In this document: positions 46,174-55,657 of the stretch, in pieces
Numbering within the stretch: position 1 is the first letter of the stretch
Layout: every line of letters begins with the position of its first letter
Assembly (NCBI RefSeq): GCF_000169455.1
Contig: NZ_AAYC01000008.1
Span: 124,001-188,000, forward strand
Direction of reading: 5' to 3'
Origin: Roseobacter sp. SK209-2-6
GTDB lineage: Bacteria; Pseudomonadota; Alphaproteobacteria; Rhodobacterales; Rhodobacteraceae
DNA length: 64,000 bases
The notes under the pieces: model-generated
Told to the model about the DNA's origin: nothing
The model's database searches: none
The model's input: the letters and a program-made list of their open reading frames with translations, nothing else
Translations under genes and position numbers: made by a program

Positions 46174-46587
46174 TTACCAGTCTTCGCGCACCACAACGCG
46201 GGTCTTGACCGGCAGCTTCATCGCGGCCAGACGCAGGGCCTCGCGGGCGATGTCGTCATTGACGCCGTCGATTTCGAACATAACGCGGCCAGGCTTCACT
46301 TTGCAGGCCCAGTAGTCCACGGACCCCTTACCTTTACCCATACGAACTTCGACGGGCTTGGAGGTCACCGGGGTGTCAGGGAAGATGCGGATCCAAACAC
46401 GGCCTTGACGCTTCATGTGACGGGTCATGGCACGGCGGGCAGCTTCGATCTGACGCGCGGTGACGCGCTCAGGGGTAGTTGCTTTGAGGCCGTAGGTGCC
46501 AAAGTTCAGATCAGAGCCGCCTTTGGCTTCGCCCTTGATCCGGCCTTTGTGCATCTTGCGGAATTTAGTACGCTTTGGCTGAAGCAT
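46174..46587 (-). CDS. rplP: 50S ribosomal protein L16
   Basis: 137 residues; complete ([16 protein letters not shown]...). Last gene of the second ribosomal unit, followed at once by a terminator rather than rpmC. Confidence 0.97.
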   Translation of the reverse strand: MLQPKRTKFRKMHKGRIKGEAKGGSDLNFGTYGLKATTPERVTARQIEAARRAMTRHMKRQGRVWIRIFPDTPVTSKPVEVRMGKGKGSVDYWACKVKPGRVMFEIDGVNDDIAREALRLAAMKLPVKTRVVVREDW

Positions 46588-46599
46588 ATCACTCTCTCC

Positions 46600-47310
46600 T
46601 TAGCGACGACCGCCACCAGCACCACGAGGTGCAGGGCCGTCCTGGAGTTCCTGTGCTTTACGGTCACGTGCCTGAGGATCGTGTTCCATGATCTCGCCTT
46701 TGAAGATCCAGGTTTTGATCCCGATGATCCCATAGGGAGTCATCGCTTCGGAGTGAGCGTAATCGATGTCGGCGCGCAGAGTGTGCAGAGGCACACGACC
46801 TTCGCGGTACCATTCGGTACGGGCGATTTCAGCGCCACCCAGACGGCCTGCAACGTTCACCCGGATACCCAGGGCGCCCATGCGCATAGCGTTCTGAACG
46901 GCACGCTTCATCGCGCGACGGAAGGAAACACGGCGTTCCAGCTGCTGAGCGATCGACTCGCCAACCAGCTGAGCGTCGAGCTCTGGCTTGCGCACTTCAA
47001 CGATGTTCAGATGCAATTCGCTGTCGGTCATTGCCGCCAGTTTCTTGCGCAGAACTTCGATGTCAGCGCCTTTCTTGCCGATGATCACGCCCGGACGTGC
47101 AGTGTGAATGGTCACACGGCATTTCTTGTGAGGACGCTCAATGATCACGCGGGCAACGCCAGCCTGCTTGCACTCGGTCTTGATGAAGTCGCGGATACGG
47201 ATGTCTTCCAGAAGAAGGTCACCGAAATCCTTGGTGTCTGCGTACCAACGGCTGTCCCAGGTGCGGTTCACCTGCAGGCGCATGCCGACCGGATTGACTT
47301 TATGTCCCAT
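46600..47310 (-). CDS. rpsC: 30S ribosomal protein S3
   Basis: 236 residues; KH domain with [15 protein letters not shown] in the middle and the S3 C-terminal domain. Its ATG overlaps the rplV stop (TAATG). Confidence 0.97.
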   Translation of the reverse strand: MGHKVNPVGMRLQVNRTWDSRWYADTKDFGDLLLEDIRIRDFIKTECKQAGVARVIIERPHKKCRVTIHTARPGVIIGKKGADIEVLRKKLAAMTDSELHLNIVEVRKPELDAQLVGESIAQQLERRVSFRRAMKRAVQNAMRMGALGIRVNVAGRLGGAEIARTEWYREGRVPLHTLRADIDYAHSEAMTPYGIIGIKTWIFKGEIMEHDPQARDRKAQELQDGPAPRGAGGGRR

Positions 47311-47690
47311 TAGGCTTGCTCCTCAACTTGACGCACCTTGATGGTGATCTCAGCGAACGGCTTCAGGATTTTGCCGAAACGACCACGGGCACGCGGGCGA
47401 CCGCGCTTCATGGTCATGTTCTTGCCAACCCAGGCTTCGGCAACGATCAGCTCGTCGACGTCCAGGTTGTGGTTGTTTTCGGCATTGGCAATTGCGGACT
47501 GAAGGCATTTCTTCACGTCCTGCGCGATACGCTTGTTGGAGAAAGTCAGGTCGGTCAGAGCCTTCTCAACTTTCTTGCCGCGGATCATTTGCGCAACCAG
47601 GTTCAGCTTCTGCGGGGAGGTCCGGAGCATGCGCGTTTTCGCCATTGCTTCGTTGTCTGCCACGCGGCGGGGATTTTGTACCTTACCCAT
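47310..47690 (-). CDS. rplV: 50S ribosomal protein L22
   Basis: 126 residues; the L22 extended hairpin [19 protein letters not shown] is present. It starts 3 bp after rpsS and shares its stop with the rpsC start. Confidence 0.97.
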   Translation of the reverse strand: MGKVQNPRRVADNEAMAKTRMLRTSPQKLNLVAQMIRGKKVEKALTDLTFSNKRIAQDVKKCLQSAIANAENNHNLDVDELIVAEAWVGKNMTMKRGRPRARGRFGKILKPFAEITIKVRQVEEQA

Positions 47691-47693
47691 GAC

Positions 47694-47972
47694 TTACTTC
47701 CGCTTCGCTTTTTTGTCAGCGGCGTGACCATAATAGGTACGAGTTGGCGAGTATTCACCAAACTTCTGACCAATCATGTCTTCCGAGACGTTGACGGGGA
47801 TGTGTTTGTGACCGTTGTACACACCAAAAGTCAGACCCACAAACTGGGGCAGAATGGTGGAACGGCGCGACCAGATCTTGATCACTTCATTGCGGCCGGA
47901 TTCGCGCGCAGCTTCGGCTTTCTTAAGCACATAGCTGTCGACAAAAGGGCCTTTCCATACAGAGCGAGACAT
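47694..47972 (-). CDS. rpsS: 30S ribosomal protein S19
   Basis: 92 residues; complete, with the [20 protein letters not shown]-type core (here [16 protein letters not shown]). 3-bp gaps on both sides. Confidence 0.97.
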   Translation of the reverse strand: MSRSVWKGPFVDSYVLKKAEAARESGRNEVIKIWSRRSTILPQFVGLTFGVYNGHKHIPVNVSEDMIGQKFGEYSPTRTYYGHAADKKAKRK

Positions 47973-47975
47973 GAA

Positions 47976-48818
47976 TTAACGTCCCTTCTTCTTGGCGTGG
48001 CGCGAGCGGATGATCAGCTTCTGCGACGCTTTGTTGGTGTTGCGGGTCCGCTTACCCTTGGTCGGCTTACCCCATGGTGTCACCGGGTGACGACCACCGG
48101 AGGTCCGGCCTTCACCACCGCCGTGGGGGTGATCGATCGGGTTCATAACCACACCACGAACCGAAGGACGTTTGCCCTTGTGGCGCATGCGGCCTGCTTT
48201 ACCGTAGTTCTGGTTGGAGTTGTCGGGGTTGCTGACGGCACCAACGGTGGCCATGCATTCCTGACGAACCAAACGCAATTCGCCCGAGGAGAGGCGGATC
48301 TGAGCGTAGCCACCATCACGACCAACGAACTGAGCATAGGTACCAGCTGCACGGGCGATTTGGCCGCCTTTGCCTGGCTTCATTTCGATGTTGTGAACGA
48401 TGGTACCGATCGGCATGCCGGAGAAGGGCATTGCGTTACCAGGTTTGATGTCTGCCTTTGCGGAGGCGATGACCTTGTCACCAACTGCCAGACGCTGAGG
48501 GGCCAGGATATAGGCCTGCTCGCCGTCCTCGTACTTCACCAAGGCGATGAAGGCAGTCCGGTTAGGGTCATATTCAATGCGCTCGACGGTCGCGGCGACA
48601 TCAAATTTATTCCGTTTGAAGTCAACGATCCGGTAAAGACGCTTTGCGCCACCACCACGGCGGCGAGAAGTGATCCGTCCGGTGTTGTTCCGGCCGCCCG
48701 ATTTGGTCAGACCCTCAGTGAGAGATTTGACCGGACGCCCTTTCCAAAGCTCCGAACGGTCGATCAGAACCAGCCCACGCTGGCCCGGCGTCGTCGGCTT
48801 ATACGACTTAAGTGCCAT
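47976..48818 (-). CDS. rplB: 50S ribosomal protein L2
   Basis: 280 residues; the conserved C-terminal [20 protein letters not shown] (with the invariant His) and [13 protein letters not shown] region are intact. First gene of the second ribosomal unit, separated from rplW by a 1.6-kb insert and a terminator, so it must have its own promoter within 48819-48975. Confidence 0.97.
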   Translation of the reverse strand: MALKSYKPTTPGQRGLVLIDRSELWKGRPVKSLTEGLTKSGGRNNTGRITSRRRGGGAKRLYRIVDFKRNKFDVAATVERIEYDPNRTAFIALVKYEDGEQAYILAPQRLAVGDKVIASAKADIKPGNAMPFSGMPIGTIVHNIEMKPGKGGQIARAAGTYAQFVGRDGGYAQIRLSSGELRLVRQECMATVGAVSNPDNSNQNYGKAGRMRHKGKRPSVRGVVMNPIDHPHGGGEGRTSGGRHPVTPWGKPTKGKRTRNTNKASQKLIIRSRHAKKKGR

Positions 48819-49174
48819 GCTTTCTGTCTTCCGTTTAGCGTGCCGAGCCTTAGGTTGTTGTCTTTGGCCCAGCTATGTTTAAGGCCCCCGTAGGTGCCTG
48901 GGATATAGGGCCCCGAAGGTCCCCAAGTGATACATCCTGACAAACGTAACGACCCCGGAGCGAATCCGGGGTCTACAGGATGGATGGCGTGTAGCAGAGT
49001 CGGGGGGAGGTGGCAATGGGGGGTCTGTTACTCCAAAAGTATTTTCCTTTTCATCGAGCGAATGCTTGTCATTAAACACAACCAAAGGCCTTTTCCTGAA
49101 GTCGAGCTCCCCTATAGTCGCATCAGCATCATTGCTAAATCCAAATTCGAAAACCAGCTTTGGAGTGAACCTAA
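48819..49174. other. Intergenic region with nested inverted repeat between rplB and the inserted gene
   Basis: 356 bp without a gene. It must hold the divergent promoters for rplB and for the secreted-protein gene. A structured element lies at 48933-48982: CATCCTG and CAGGATG enclose a 9-bp hairpin GACCCCGGA/TCCGGGGTC with a 5-nt loop (48951-48973). The half next to the inserted gene is AT-rich. Confidence 0.6.
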
Positions 49175-50179
49175 ATGAAATTTCTCATTACGACTTTTTG
49201 CGCAATACTAGTTTTTCAACCATCAGTAACGAGAGCAGACACAAATATGTCTTTCGATCCCGCTGTCGAAATTTTCACAACTCATTGCCTGGAAAACATA
49301 GATGCCCTACGAACCGCTCCTGCAGCGCTGAAGGAACTCGGCTTTATCGCATCCAACAACATCGTCTTTTCCGACGAAAGCGGGATGCAGGAAACGTTGA
49401 TGGCAAAACCCGAGACAGCCTACGCTTATAGCTACCAGATAGACGAGTTTGGTACGGTCCAAAACTGTGCGCTCTTGCTACCAGACACGACAGAAACACG
49501 TGCATTGCTTATTTCAGTTGTCAACGAACGCCCCAACCTTAAAGATGTAACTAAAGAGGCACTTTCATACCTATCACTCGCGCCCAATGAGATCGCGGCA
49601 AATTTGGCGGAAGGACAGTTCTGGAACTCCAAAGAATACGGAGCAACAGGGATGAATCTCAGCCTTTTTTCGTCACTTCACCGCCTCGCACGCGATACCC
49701 CGATGGTCGCGCTATACGTCGAACGCAACCTGAGCCTCGAAGACTCACTCTCGGCTCAAGAACGAGCTGCCCTATTGGGTCCGCAATCCAAGTTCGGCAC
49801 ACTCATTGAAGCACTGGAAGCGATTGGGTTAGCATACGCACCGGATGCAAAGGCAATAATCGAAAATGCCGAAAACAATGGCTTCGAGGTGGAGTCTCAT
49901 TTCGAAGGGGGATACAGTCTTTATTCCGAGGACTTGTCACTTGTAGATATTCAACTCAATCGCGAGACCGAACACTCGTTCGAATTTGCAATCTCTGCTG
50001 ATTTGGACAGTCGGCTGAAACCAGAAGAAATTCGCCAAGCGCTCTATTCGGCTTTTGCAGCGGTCCCAATCTCAGATCAGGTCGCAGAGATTGTTTACAA
50101 CGGCCATTCTCTGCAACTTAGCTTATACGAGGTGAGCCCCATATTCGGAAACTATTACTTCGTCCTGAGCAAGCAGTGA
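49175..50179 (+). CDS. Secreted hypothetical protein in the rplW-rplB insert
   Basis: 334 residues; not recognised. A signal peptide is clear (MKFLITTFCAILVFQPSVTRA, cleavage near RADT). The mature part is acidic and soluble, with two Cys and no repeats. GGAGTGA lies before the ATG. It is transcribed against the ribosomal genes and sits between the rplW terminator and the rplB promoter region. Its codon usage (more A/T in third positions, for example CTA, GAA, AAT) differs from the flanking genes, suggesting acquisition. Confidence 0.65.
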   Translation: MKFLITTFCAILVFQPSVTRADTNMSFDPAVEIFTTHCLENIDALRTAPAALKELGFIASNNIVFSDESGMQETLMAKPETAYAYSYQIDEFGTVQNCALLLPDTTETRALLISVVNERPNLKDVTKEALSYLSLAPNEIAANLAEGQFWNSKEYGATGMNLSLFSSLHRLARDTPMVALYVERNLSLEDSLSAQERAALLGPQSKFGTLIEALEAIGLAYAPDAKAIIENAENNGFEVESHFEGGYSLYSEDLSLVDIQLNRETEHSFEFAISADLDSRLKPEEIRQALYSAFAAVPISDQVAEIVYNGHSLQLSLYEVSPIFGNYYFVLSKQ

Positions 50180-50343
50180 GACCAGCAAATCGACCGCTGG
50201 GAACAACTGCAACAATGCGCCGCTCCATGGGGCGGGACGGCGCCGACGCAGTTGGTCGCAGCCAAGCCTCCCCCCATGGGGTGATTCTTCACGCCCACCC
50301 AGGTGTCGGGCACCACCCTTAGGATACAAGCGCTACCACAACG

Positions 50344-50373
50344 AAAAAGGCCCCCGCTTTGCAGCGAGGGCCT
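50344..50373 (-). terminator. Intrinsic terminator after rplW
   Basis: Stem AGGCCCTCGCT pairing with the complementary GCGGGGGCCT on the minus strand (bulged), followed by TTTTTCG. It ends the rpsJ-rplW unit, where most bacteria continue into rplB. Confidence 0.75.
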
Positions 50374-50398
50374 CTCAGTCTTGTCAAAAAGGCTGATC

Positions 50399-50695
50399 TC
50401 AGAGTCCGGTGGACACGTCGATGGTGTTGCCTTCTTCCAGGGTGACATAGGCTTTTTTCACGTCTTTACGCTTGCCCATCTGGCCGCGGAAACGCTTGAC
50501 CTTACCCTTGGTGATGGTGGTGTTGACCGCTTTGACCTTCACACCAAAGAGGCTCTCAACGGCTTCTTTGATCTGGGGTTTGTTGCTGTCGATCGCCACT
50601 TCGAACACCACCGCGCCGTTTTCGGACGCCATGGTGGTTTTCTCGGTGATGATCGGCTTGCGGATCACATCGTAGTGTTCAGCTTTCGCGCTCAT
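50399..50695 (-). CDS. rplW: 50S ribosomal protein L23
   Basis: 98 residues; complete. It overlaps rplD by 4 bp (ATGA). Last gene of the first ribosomal unit. Confidence 0.97.
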   Translation of the reverse strand: MSAKAEHYDVIRKPIITEKTTMASENGAVVFEVAIDSNKPQIKEAVESLFGVKVKAVNTTITKGKVKRFRGQMGKRKDVKKAYVTLEEGNTIDVSTGL

Positions 50696-51309
50696 TTCAG
50701 GCGAGCCTCCAGTGCTTCGACACCTGCTTTGGTGATCACCAGGGTGTCACGCTTGAGGATGTCATAAACGTTTGCACCCATTGTCGGCAGGATATCCAGA
50801 CCTTCAATGTTGCGCGACGCTTTCAGGAAGTCTTCGTTCACGGAAGCACCGTCGATGACCAGCGCGCGTTTCCAGCCCAGGTCCTTGACCTGTTTTGCCA
50901 GAGCTGCGGTCTTGCCTTCGGATGCTGCATCCTCGATCACAACCAGTTCACCCGCTTTGGCTTTGGCGGACAGCGCATGGCGCAGACCCAGCTTGCGGAA
51001 TTTCTTGGTCAGATCGTGGCCGTGCGAACGAGGGGTCGGGCCCTTGTAGATACCACCTTTACGGAAGATCGGCGCGTTACGGTCACCGTGACGTGCGCCA
51101 CCGGTGCCTTTTTGGCGATAGATCTTCTTGGTCGAATAGGAGGTTTCCGAACGGGTCTTGACCTTGTGGGTACCAGCCTGCGCGTTGTTGCGCTGCCAGC
51201 GGACCAAGCGGTGCAGGATGTCGGCACGGGGCTCCAGACCAAAGAGGTCTTCGCTGAGCTCGATGTCGCCAGCCTTGCCGCCGTCGAGTTTGATCACGTC
51301 AAGTTTCAT
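50692..51309 (-). CDS. rplD: 50S ribosomal protein L4
   Basis: 205 residues; the loop [19 protein letters not shown] is present. In enterobacteria L4 represses the S10 operon by attenuation; here a hairpin in the rpsJ leader could serve such a role, but this is speculative. It overlaps rplC by 4 bp. Confidence 0.97.
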   Translation of the reverse strand: MKLDVIKLDGGKAGDIELSEDLFGLEPRADILHRLVRWQRNNAQAGTHKVKTRSETSYSTKKIYRQKGTGGARHGDRNAPIFRKGGIYKGPTPRSHGHDLTKKFRKLGLRHALSAKAKAGELVVIEDAASEGKTAALAKQVKDLGWKRALVIDGASVNEDFLKASRNIEGLDILPTMGANVYDILKRDTLVITKAGVEALEARLK

Positions 51310-52010
51310 GCTTCACCACCTTCCGCGGAAGCTTCCGCAGTTTTCAGAGCGGCCGGGAAAGGCAGACCCTCAGGGGCTTTCTTTTTCACGGCATCCTTGA
51401 CGGTAACCCAACCGGATTTCGGGCCGGGAACGGCGCCTTTGATGAAGACCAGGCCGCGCTCGGCGTCGGTTTTCACCACTTCCAGGTTCTGGGTGGTTAC
51501 ACGGGCAGCACCCATGTGACCGGCCATTTTCTTGCCTTTGAAAACCTTGCCGGGATCCTGACACTGACCGGTCGAACCGTGCGAACGGTGCGAGATCGAA
51601 ACACCGTGAGAAGCGCGCAGACCACCGAAGTTGTGACGCTTCATCGCACCGGCAAAACCTTTACCGATGGAGGTGCCGGTCACGTCCACTTTCTGGCCTT
51701 CTAGGAAGTGCTCGGCGGAGATTTCCGCGCCCACTTCGATCAGAGCGTCGGCAGGCACGCGGAATTCCACGAGCTTACGCTTGGGCTCTACTTTGGAGGC
51801 CGCAAAGTGACCACGCATCGCCTTGGAGACGCGCTTAACCTTGGCGGAGCCTGCACCCAGCTGAACAGCGGTGTAGCCGTCCTTGTCTTCGGTGCGCTGA
51901 GACACGACCTGCAGGCCATCCAGGTGAAGAACGGTCACAGGGATCTGTTGACCATCTTCCATGAACAGACGGGTCATGCCGACTTTTTTTGCGATAATAC
52001 CAGAGCGCAT
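51306..52010 (-). CDS. rplC: 50S ribosomal protein L3
   Basis: 234 residues from the ATG at 52010 ([22 protein letters not shown] upstream). A TTG two codons earlier is in frame but not family-like. The C-terminus is extended and acidic. Confidence 0.96.
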   Translation of the reverse strand: MRSGIIAKKVGMTRLFMEDGQQIPVTVLHLDGLQVVSQRTEDKDGYTAVQLGAGSAKVKRVSKAMRGHFAASKVEPKRKLVEFRVPADALIEVGAEISAEHFLEGQKVDVTGTSIGKGFAGAMKRHNFGGLRASHGVSISHRSHGSTGQCQDPGKVFKGKKMAGHMGAARVTTQNLEVVKTDAERGLVFIKGAVPGPKSGWVTVKDAVKKKAPEGLPFPAALKTAEASAEGGEA

Positions 52011-52028
52011 AATCAATACCCTCCGATC

Positions 52029-52343
52029 TTATGACTGCAGCTTGATCTCGACGTCCACGCCAGCCGCGAGGTCGAGCTTCATCAGCGCGTCAACGGTCTG
52101 GGGGGTCGGATCAACGATGTCGAGCATACGCTTGTGCGTACGGATCTCGAACTGGTCACGAGATTTCTTGTCAACGTGGGGGCCACGCAGAACGGTGAAT
52201 TTCTCGATTTTGTTGGGCAGCGGGATCGGGCCACGTACGGTAGCACCGGTCCGTTTGGCAGTGTTGACGATCTCTTGTGTGCTGGCGTCCAGTACACGAT
52301 AGTCAAATGCCTTCAGCCGAATACGGATATTTTGGCTTTGCAT
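52029..52343 (-). CDS. rpsJ: 30S ribosomal protein S10
   Basis: 104 residues; complete S10 ([19 protein letters not shown]...). First gene of the S10 unit, with a good promoter 118 bp upstream and a structured leader. tuf does not lead into it directly: a CdiI-like gene, terminators and a repeat-rich gap separate the two. Confidence 0.97.
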   Translation of the reverse strand: MQSQNIRIRLKAFDYRVLDASTQEIVNTAKRTGATVRGPIPLPNKIEKFTVLRGPHVDKKSRDQFEIRTHKRMLDIVDPTPQTVDALMKLDLAAGVDVEIKLQS

Positions 52344-52416
52344 CAGTCAGCCTTTATCTAGGCGTTGAGGTTGAGAGGAGGGCCAGCGACCACCGCGAAC
52401 CCTCATCGAACCCAAA

Positions 52417-52436
52417 AGGCGGGAATCACCCCGCCT
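52417..52436 (-). promoter_or_regulatory. Terminator-like hairpin in the rpsJ leader
   Basis: On the minus strand AGGCGGG pairs with CCCGCCT across 6 nt, followed by TTTTGGG, about 75 nt before the rpsJ start and downstream of the predicted promoter. It fits an attenuator in the S10 leader, though regulation is inferred. Confidence 0.45.
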
Positions 52437-52460
52437 CCATTCGCAACAGCGAACTCGCGC

Positions 52461-52489
52461 CCTATACGCCTGAAACACCCATGTGACAA
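52461..52489 (-). promoter_or_regulatory. Predicted promoter of the rpsJ-rplW unit
   Basis: Minus strand: TTGTCA (-35), 17-bp spacer, TATAGG (-10). This is a close match to the housekeeping sigma-70 consensus, 118 bp before the rpsJ start codon. Confidence 0.6.
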
Positions 52490-52572
52490 GGGGTTTCGCA
52501 CCGAAACGGTTGCCTTTGGGGAGAGCGGCGGGTTTAGGTCTTTGGTGACTGCCCGCACCAAAGCGGTGAGCT

Positions 52573-52980
52573 CTACAAAAGTTCTTGAGGCGGCTGATCC
52601 GAATAAGCCTCAAGGAGTTTTTGAAGTTCAGGAGTAAGTTCATCTGAGCGTTGCCTGGCGGAACAAACAACCTGAGAAAATGCATCCCCAAATGCAAGCT
52701 TTGCACTCTCATCAGCAGGCACTTTCAGCACCGCCTGAAGTAAATCACCTTCGAAGAAATCGCCACTGCACAGCGGGTTCTCCTTCAGGCGTTCCAGGGC
52801 GATGGGCAAGAGAAACTCCAAACTGAACTTCTGACTGATCATGATCCTCAAGTCTTCGACCGTGAAGTCGTTTAGCGGTTTCTTTTTCAGCCGGTGGCAC
52901 GTCAGAACGAGGTGAGAAGCGAACTCAGGATCAGGCCAATTGCAGCCTTCAAGCTGTTCCAGTGTTTTTGATCTGCTCAT
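52573..52980 (-). CDS. CdiI-like contact-dependent inhibition immunity protein (orphan)
   Basis: 135 residues. SKTLEQLEGCNWPDPEF, CHRLKKKPLNDFTVEDLRIM, LLPIALERLKENPL and SGDFFEGDLLQAVL form the pattern I recognise as the contact-dependent growth inhibition immunity protein family. Such proteins normally neutralise a CdiA toxin encoded just upstream; no cdiA/cdiB or toxin fragment is in the window, so this is an orphan. GAGG lies before the ATG. It is located between tuf and rpsJ, in a gap often filled with accessory genes here. The family call is from memory. Confidence 0.7.
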   Translation of the reverse strand: MSRSKTLEQLEGCNWPDPEFASHLVLTCHRLKKKPLNDFTVEDLRIMISQKFSLEFLLPIALERLKENPLCSGDFFEGDLLQAVLKVPADESAKLAFGDAFSQVVCSARQRSDELTPELQKLLEAYSDQPPQELL

Positions 52981-53461
52981 TGCCTCAAGCCAAAACAGGA
53001 AGTGAAACCGAAAGCTAAACTACTCAAAATCCGGTGCGCGTAAAGTTATTATAGCGGCCCCCTCCTGGGGGCCTTCAACACCTGCTCGACTACGCAAAGG
53101 ATTTTGATTTTCTTCCCGCCCGGGCGCTCGGCGTTCGGGCCGCGCCCGGCCAGCATCAAGCCAAAGGTTTGCCTCCGGTAATACGGGCGGGCGCGATAAA
53201 CATCGCACCCGGAGCTATCGCTCCCTGCGGCCTCAAAAGCTCCACTGGAACTTTTACGAGACGGCCTCCGACCCCTGGCCGATTGCTGCTCCTTTCGGTC
53301 TCTTGCGTGTTTGAAACTATTCGTCTCCGCCGGCTTTAGACGGTGAGCGGCTACCCGGGCGGGGGCGGAACGCTCCCGCCGTGGGGCGGGCAGGCGCGTG
53401 CCTGCCGCTGGCGCGGCAGCCAGGTGAACAGAATTGAACCCAACTTTCTTTGGCGCCATAG

Positions 53462-53489
53462 AAAAAGGGCCTCCCGGGGGAGGCCCTTT
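53462..53489. terminator. Strong symmetrical hairpin terminator
   Basis: 12-bp stem AAAGGGCCTCCC/GGGAGGCCCTTT with a 2-nt spacer, A-run on one side and T-run on the other, so it can work in both directions. Confidence 0.75.
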
Positions 53490-53582
53490 CGCAGAAGATC
53501 ACCGGGCGGCAAAGCCGTCTTACTCAGTGATTTTGGGCAAATTTTTTGTGCGTGCGTCTCGGGATCACTGAATTCAAACAAA

Positions 53583-53607
53583 AAAGGGCGCCCGAGGGGC
53601 GCCCTTT
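53583..53607 (-). terminator. Intrinsic terminator of tuf
   Basis: 10-bp stem AAAGGGCGCC/GGCGCCCTTT with a 5-nt loop and a minus-strand T-run, 26 bp after tuf. Confidence 0.85.
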
Positions 53608-53632
53608 CCGTCTGATCATTCGCGCGTGCGAA

Positions 53633-54808
53633 TTACTCGGTGATCTTCGACACAACACCGGCGCCGACGGTGCGGCCACCTTCGCGGATCGCGAAGCGCA
53701 GGCCCTGCTCCATGGCGATCGGGGCAATCAGTTCAACGTTGAACTTCAGGTTGTCGCCAGGCATCACCATCTCGGTGCCAGCAGGCAGCTCAACGGTGCC
53801 GGTGACGTCGGTGGTGCGGAAGTAGAACTGCGGACGGTAGTTCGCGAAGAACGGGGTGTGACGACCACCTTCTTCTTTGGTGAGGATATAGGCCTCAGCT
53901 TCGAACTTGGTGTGCGGCTTCACGGAACCTGGCTTACACAGAACCTGGCCACGCTCAACGCCGTCACGGTCAACACCGCGCAGCAGGGCGCCGATGTTGT
54001 CGCCCGCTTCACCGCGGTCCAGCAGCTTGCGGAACATTTCCACACCGGTGCAGGTGGTGGTGGAGGTGTCACGGATACCAACGATTTCGATCGAGTCGCC
54101 AACGTTGATCACGCCGCGCTCAACACGACCGGTCACAACAGTACCACGGCCGGAGATCGAGAACACGTCTTCGATCGGCATCAGGAAGGGCTGGTCAACA
54201 GCGCGCTCAGGGGTGTCGATGTACTCGTCAACAGCCGCCATCAGCTCTTTGATCTTCTCTTCGCCGATTTCTGGCTTGTTGCCTTCCATCGCCGCCAGAG
54301 CGGAACCTGCAACGATTGGGATATCGTCGCCGGGGTAGTCGTAGGAAGACAGCAGCTCGCGGATTTCCATCTCAACGAGTTCCAGCAGCTCTTCGTCGTC
54401 AACCTGGTCAACTTTGTTCATGAAGACGACCATCTTCGGGATGCCAACCTGGCGGCCCAAGAGGATGTGCTCACGGGTCTGAGGCATTGGGCCGTCAGCG
54501 GCGTTCACAACCAGGATCGCGCCGTCCATCTGAGCAGCACCGGTGATCATGTTTTTCACGTAGTCGGCGTGGCCGGGGCAGTCAACGTGTGCGTAGTGAC
54601 GGCCTTCGGTTTCATACTCGACGTGTGCGGTCGAGATGGTGATGCCGCGGGCTTTCTCTTCAGGCGCGCCGTCGATCTGGTCGTAGGCTTTGAAGTCACC
54701 AAAGTACTTGGTGATCGCTGCGGTCAGCGTGGTTTTACCGTGGTCAACGTGGCCGATGGTGCCGATGTTGACGTGCGGCTTCGTGCGTTCAAACTTTTCC
54801 TTAGCCAT
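53633..54808 (-). CDS. tuf: Elongation factor Tu
   Basis: 391 residues; complete GTPase: GHVDHGKTT (P-loop), [16 protein letters not shown] and SALAAMEG. Delivers aminoacyl-tRNA to the ribosome. The neighbours are not the common rpsL-rpsG-fusA genes; a lipoprotein gene lies upstream, so this may be one of two tuf copies. TTGATT-N17-TATGCC on the minus strand in the 140-bp upstream gap is a possible promoter. The ribosome binding site is weak, unexpected for so highly expressed a protein. Confidence 0.97.
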   Translation of the reverse strand: MAKEKFERTKPHVNIGTIGHVDHGKTTLTAAITKYFGDFKAYDQIDGAPEEKARGITISTAHVEYETEGRHYAHVDCPGHADYVKNMITGAAQMDGAILVVNAADGPMPQTREHILLGRQVGIPKMVVFMNKVDQVDDEELLELVEMEIRELLSSYDYPGDDIPIVAGSALAAMEGNKPEIGEEKIKELMAAVDEYIDTPERAVDQPFLMPIEDVFSISGRGTVVTGRVERGVINVGDSIEIVGIRDTSTTTCTGVEMFRKLLDRGEAGDNIGALLRGVDRDGVERGQVLCKPGSVKPHTKFEAEAYILTKEEGGRHTPFFANYRPQFYFRTTDVTGTVELPAGTEMVMPGDNLKFNVELIAPIAMEQGLRFAIREGGRTVGAGVVSKITE

Positions 54809-54948
54809 TCTCTAGGCGCCCTTTTGAAATAGAGGACCGTCACCCGGCCCAAGTTTCCTCTGCGCGCGCGGCATATTTGGTTTGAAGATGAAAATCAAGC
54901 CGTTCCTGAAGTCACCGCGCTGAATTCGCCATAGCAATGAGGCTTTTT

Positions 54949-55521
54949 CTACTCAGCTACAGCTTCCGAAGCCTCAGCCTTTGCCGCGTTATCGAACCAG
55001 CCATTTTCCTTGTGCTGTTCAGCCATATACTCTTCCAGCGCATCTACAATGTTCAGTGCCAACCCGTCGATCTGCTCTTCCTTGGTGCGGCTATAGCCAG
55101 AGCCAAGCAACGCGCTCTCACCGGTGGTGCTTTCGAAAATTTCCATCTGGTGCTTTTTGACAAGGTAGCTTTTGGTGCTTACGTCATAGACAAAGACATT
55201 CACCACGGCTGCGCTCTTGGGGTTGACCAAAACGGGAATGCCGCCGGTCGCCAGGAGAAAGCCCTCAAGGGTGACGGCCACGTCATATTGCCCCTCCCCT
55301 TTGTAGCGACCGAGTCGCGCCTCCAGAGCCTTTTCAATTGGCGCATTCCATTCGGAAGTTTCCGCATCGCGGGAAAGCGGCCATTGCCGTGCCTTGTCGG
55401 TATAGACAAAGGAGACACGCATATTGAAATCACCCAGATCTTCTGGCGCCTCATTGAGCTGGGTTTCGCCACAGGAGACCAGCAGGACCAAAGAGGTCAG
55501 AAGAGCAAAGATTCGTTTCAT
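54949..55521 (-). CDS. Hypothetical lipoprotein
   Basis: 190 residues from the ATG at 55521 (GAGG upstream). Lipoprotein signal peptide MKRIFALLTSLVLLVSCGE with the lipobox Cys at about residue 17. The mature part is mixed alpha/beta, with GYSRTKEEQIDGLALNIVDALEEYM near the C-terminus. Family not recognised. It is monocistronic, between parC and tuf on the same strand. Confidence 0.75.
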   Translation of the reverse strand: MKRIFALLTSLVLLVSCGETQLNEAPEDLGDFNMRVSFVYTDKARQWPLSRDAETSEWNAPIEKALEARLGRYKGEGQYDVAVTLEGFLLATGGIPVLVNPKSAAVVNVFVYDVSTKSYLVKKHQMEIFESTTGESALLGSGYSRTKEEQIDGLALNIVDALEEYMAEQHKENGWFDNAAKAEASEAVAE

Positions 55522-55657
55522 AAGAGACCTCGTAAGCAAAATGATTTGCGGTCCAAATAGACAGGAGAATTGCTAGCGGTAAACCGGTCAGAGCGCAGCC
55601 CTGCGCACATCGGTGGCGCAGGGGTCACAGGTTGCAGCTGAAAACTGCCGCAAATCC

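Larger units (their letters stand above)
52981..53632. other. Repeat-rich, gene-free region upstream of the CdiI-like gene
   Basis: 652 bp. It contains a GGCCCCC hairpin near 53053-53073, GC-rich blocks sharing CGGGCCGCGCCCG with the block at 43145, and two strong terminators (53462-53489 and 53583-53607). A 136-codon frame (53049-53459, minus) crosses it but is Arg/Pro/Ala-rich and lacks a ribosome binding site, so I do not call it. The region may be the remains of an inserted element. Confidence 0.55.

Noticed and set aside
47316-48893. 525-codon plus-strand frame across rplV, rpsS and rplB
   Set aside because: It lies wholly antisense to three unmistakable ribosomal protein genes; long open antisense frames are a by-product of GC-rich codon use.
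53049-53459. 136-codon minus-strand frame in the gap downstream of tuf
   Set aside because: Low-complexity Arg/Pro/Ala composition, no ribosome binding site, and it runs through hairpins; kept only as a possible element remnant.
53546-54832. 428-codon plus-strand frame opposite tuf
   Set aside because: Antisense shadow of EF-Tu; no ribosome binding site and no recognisable protein.
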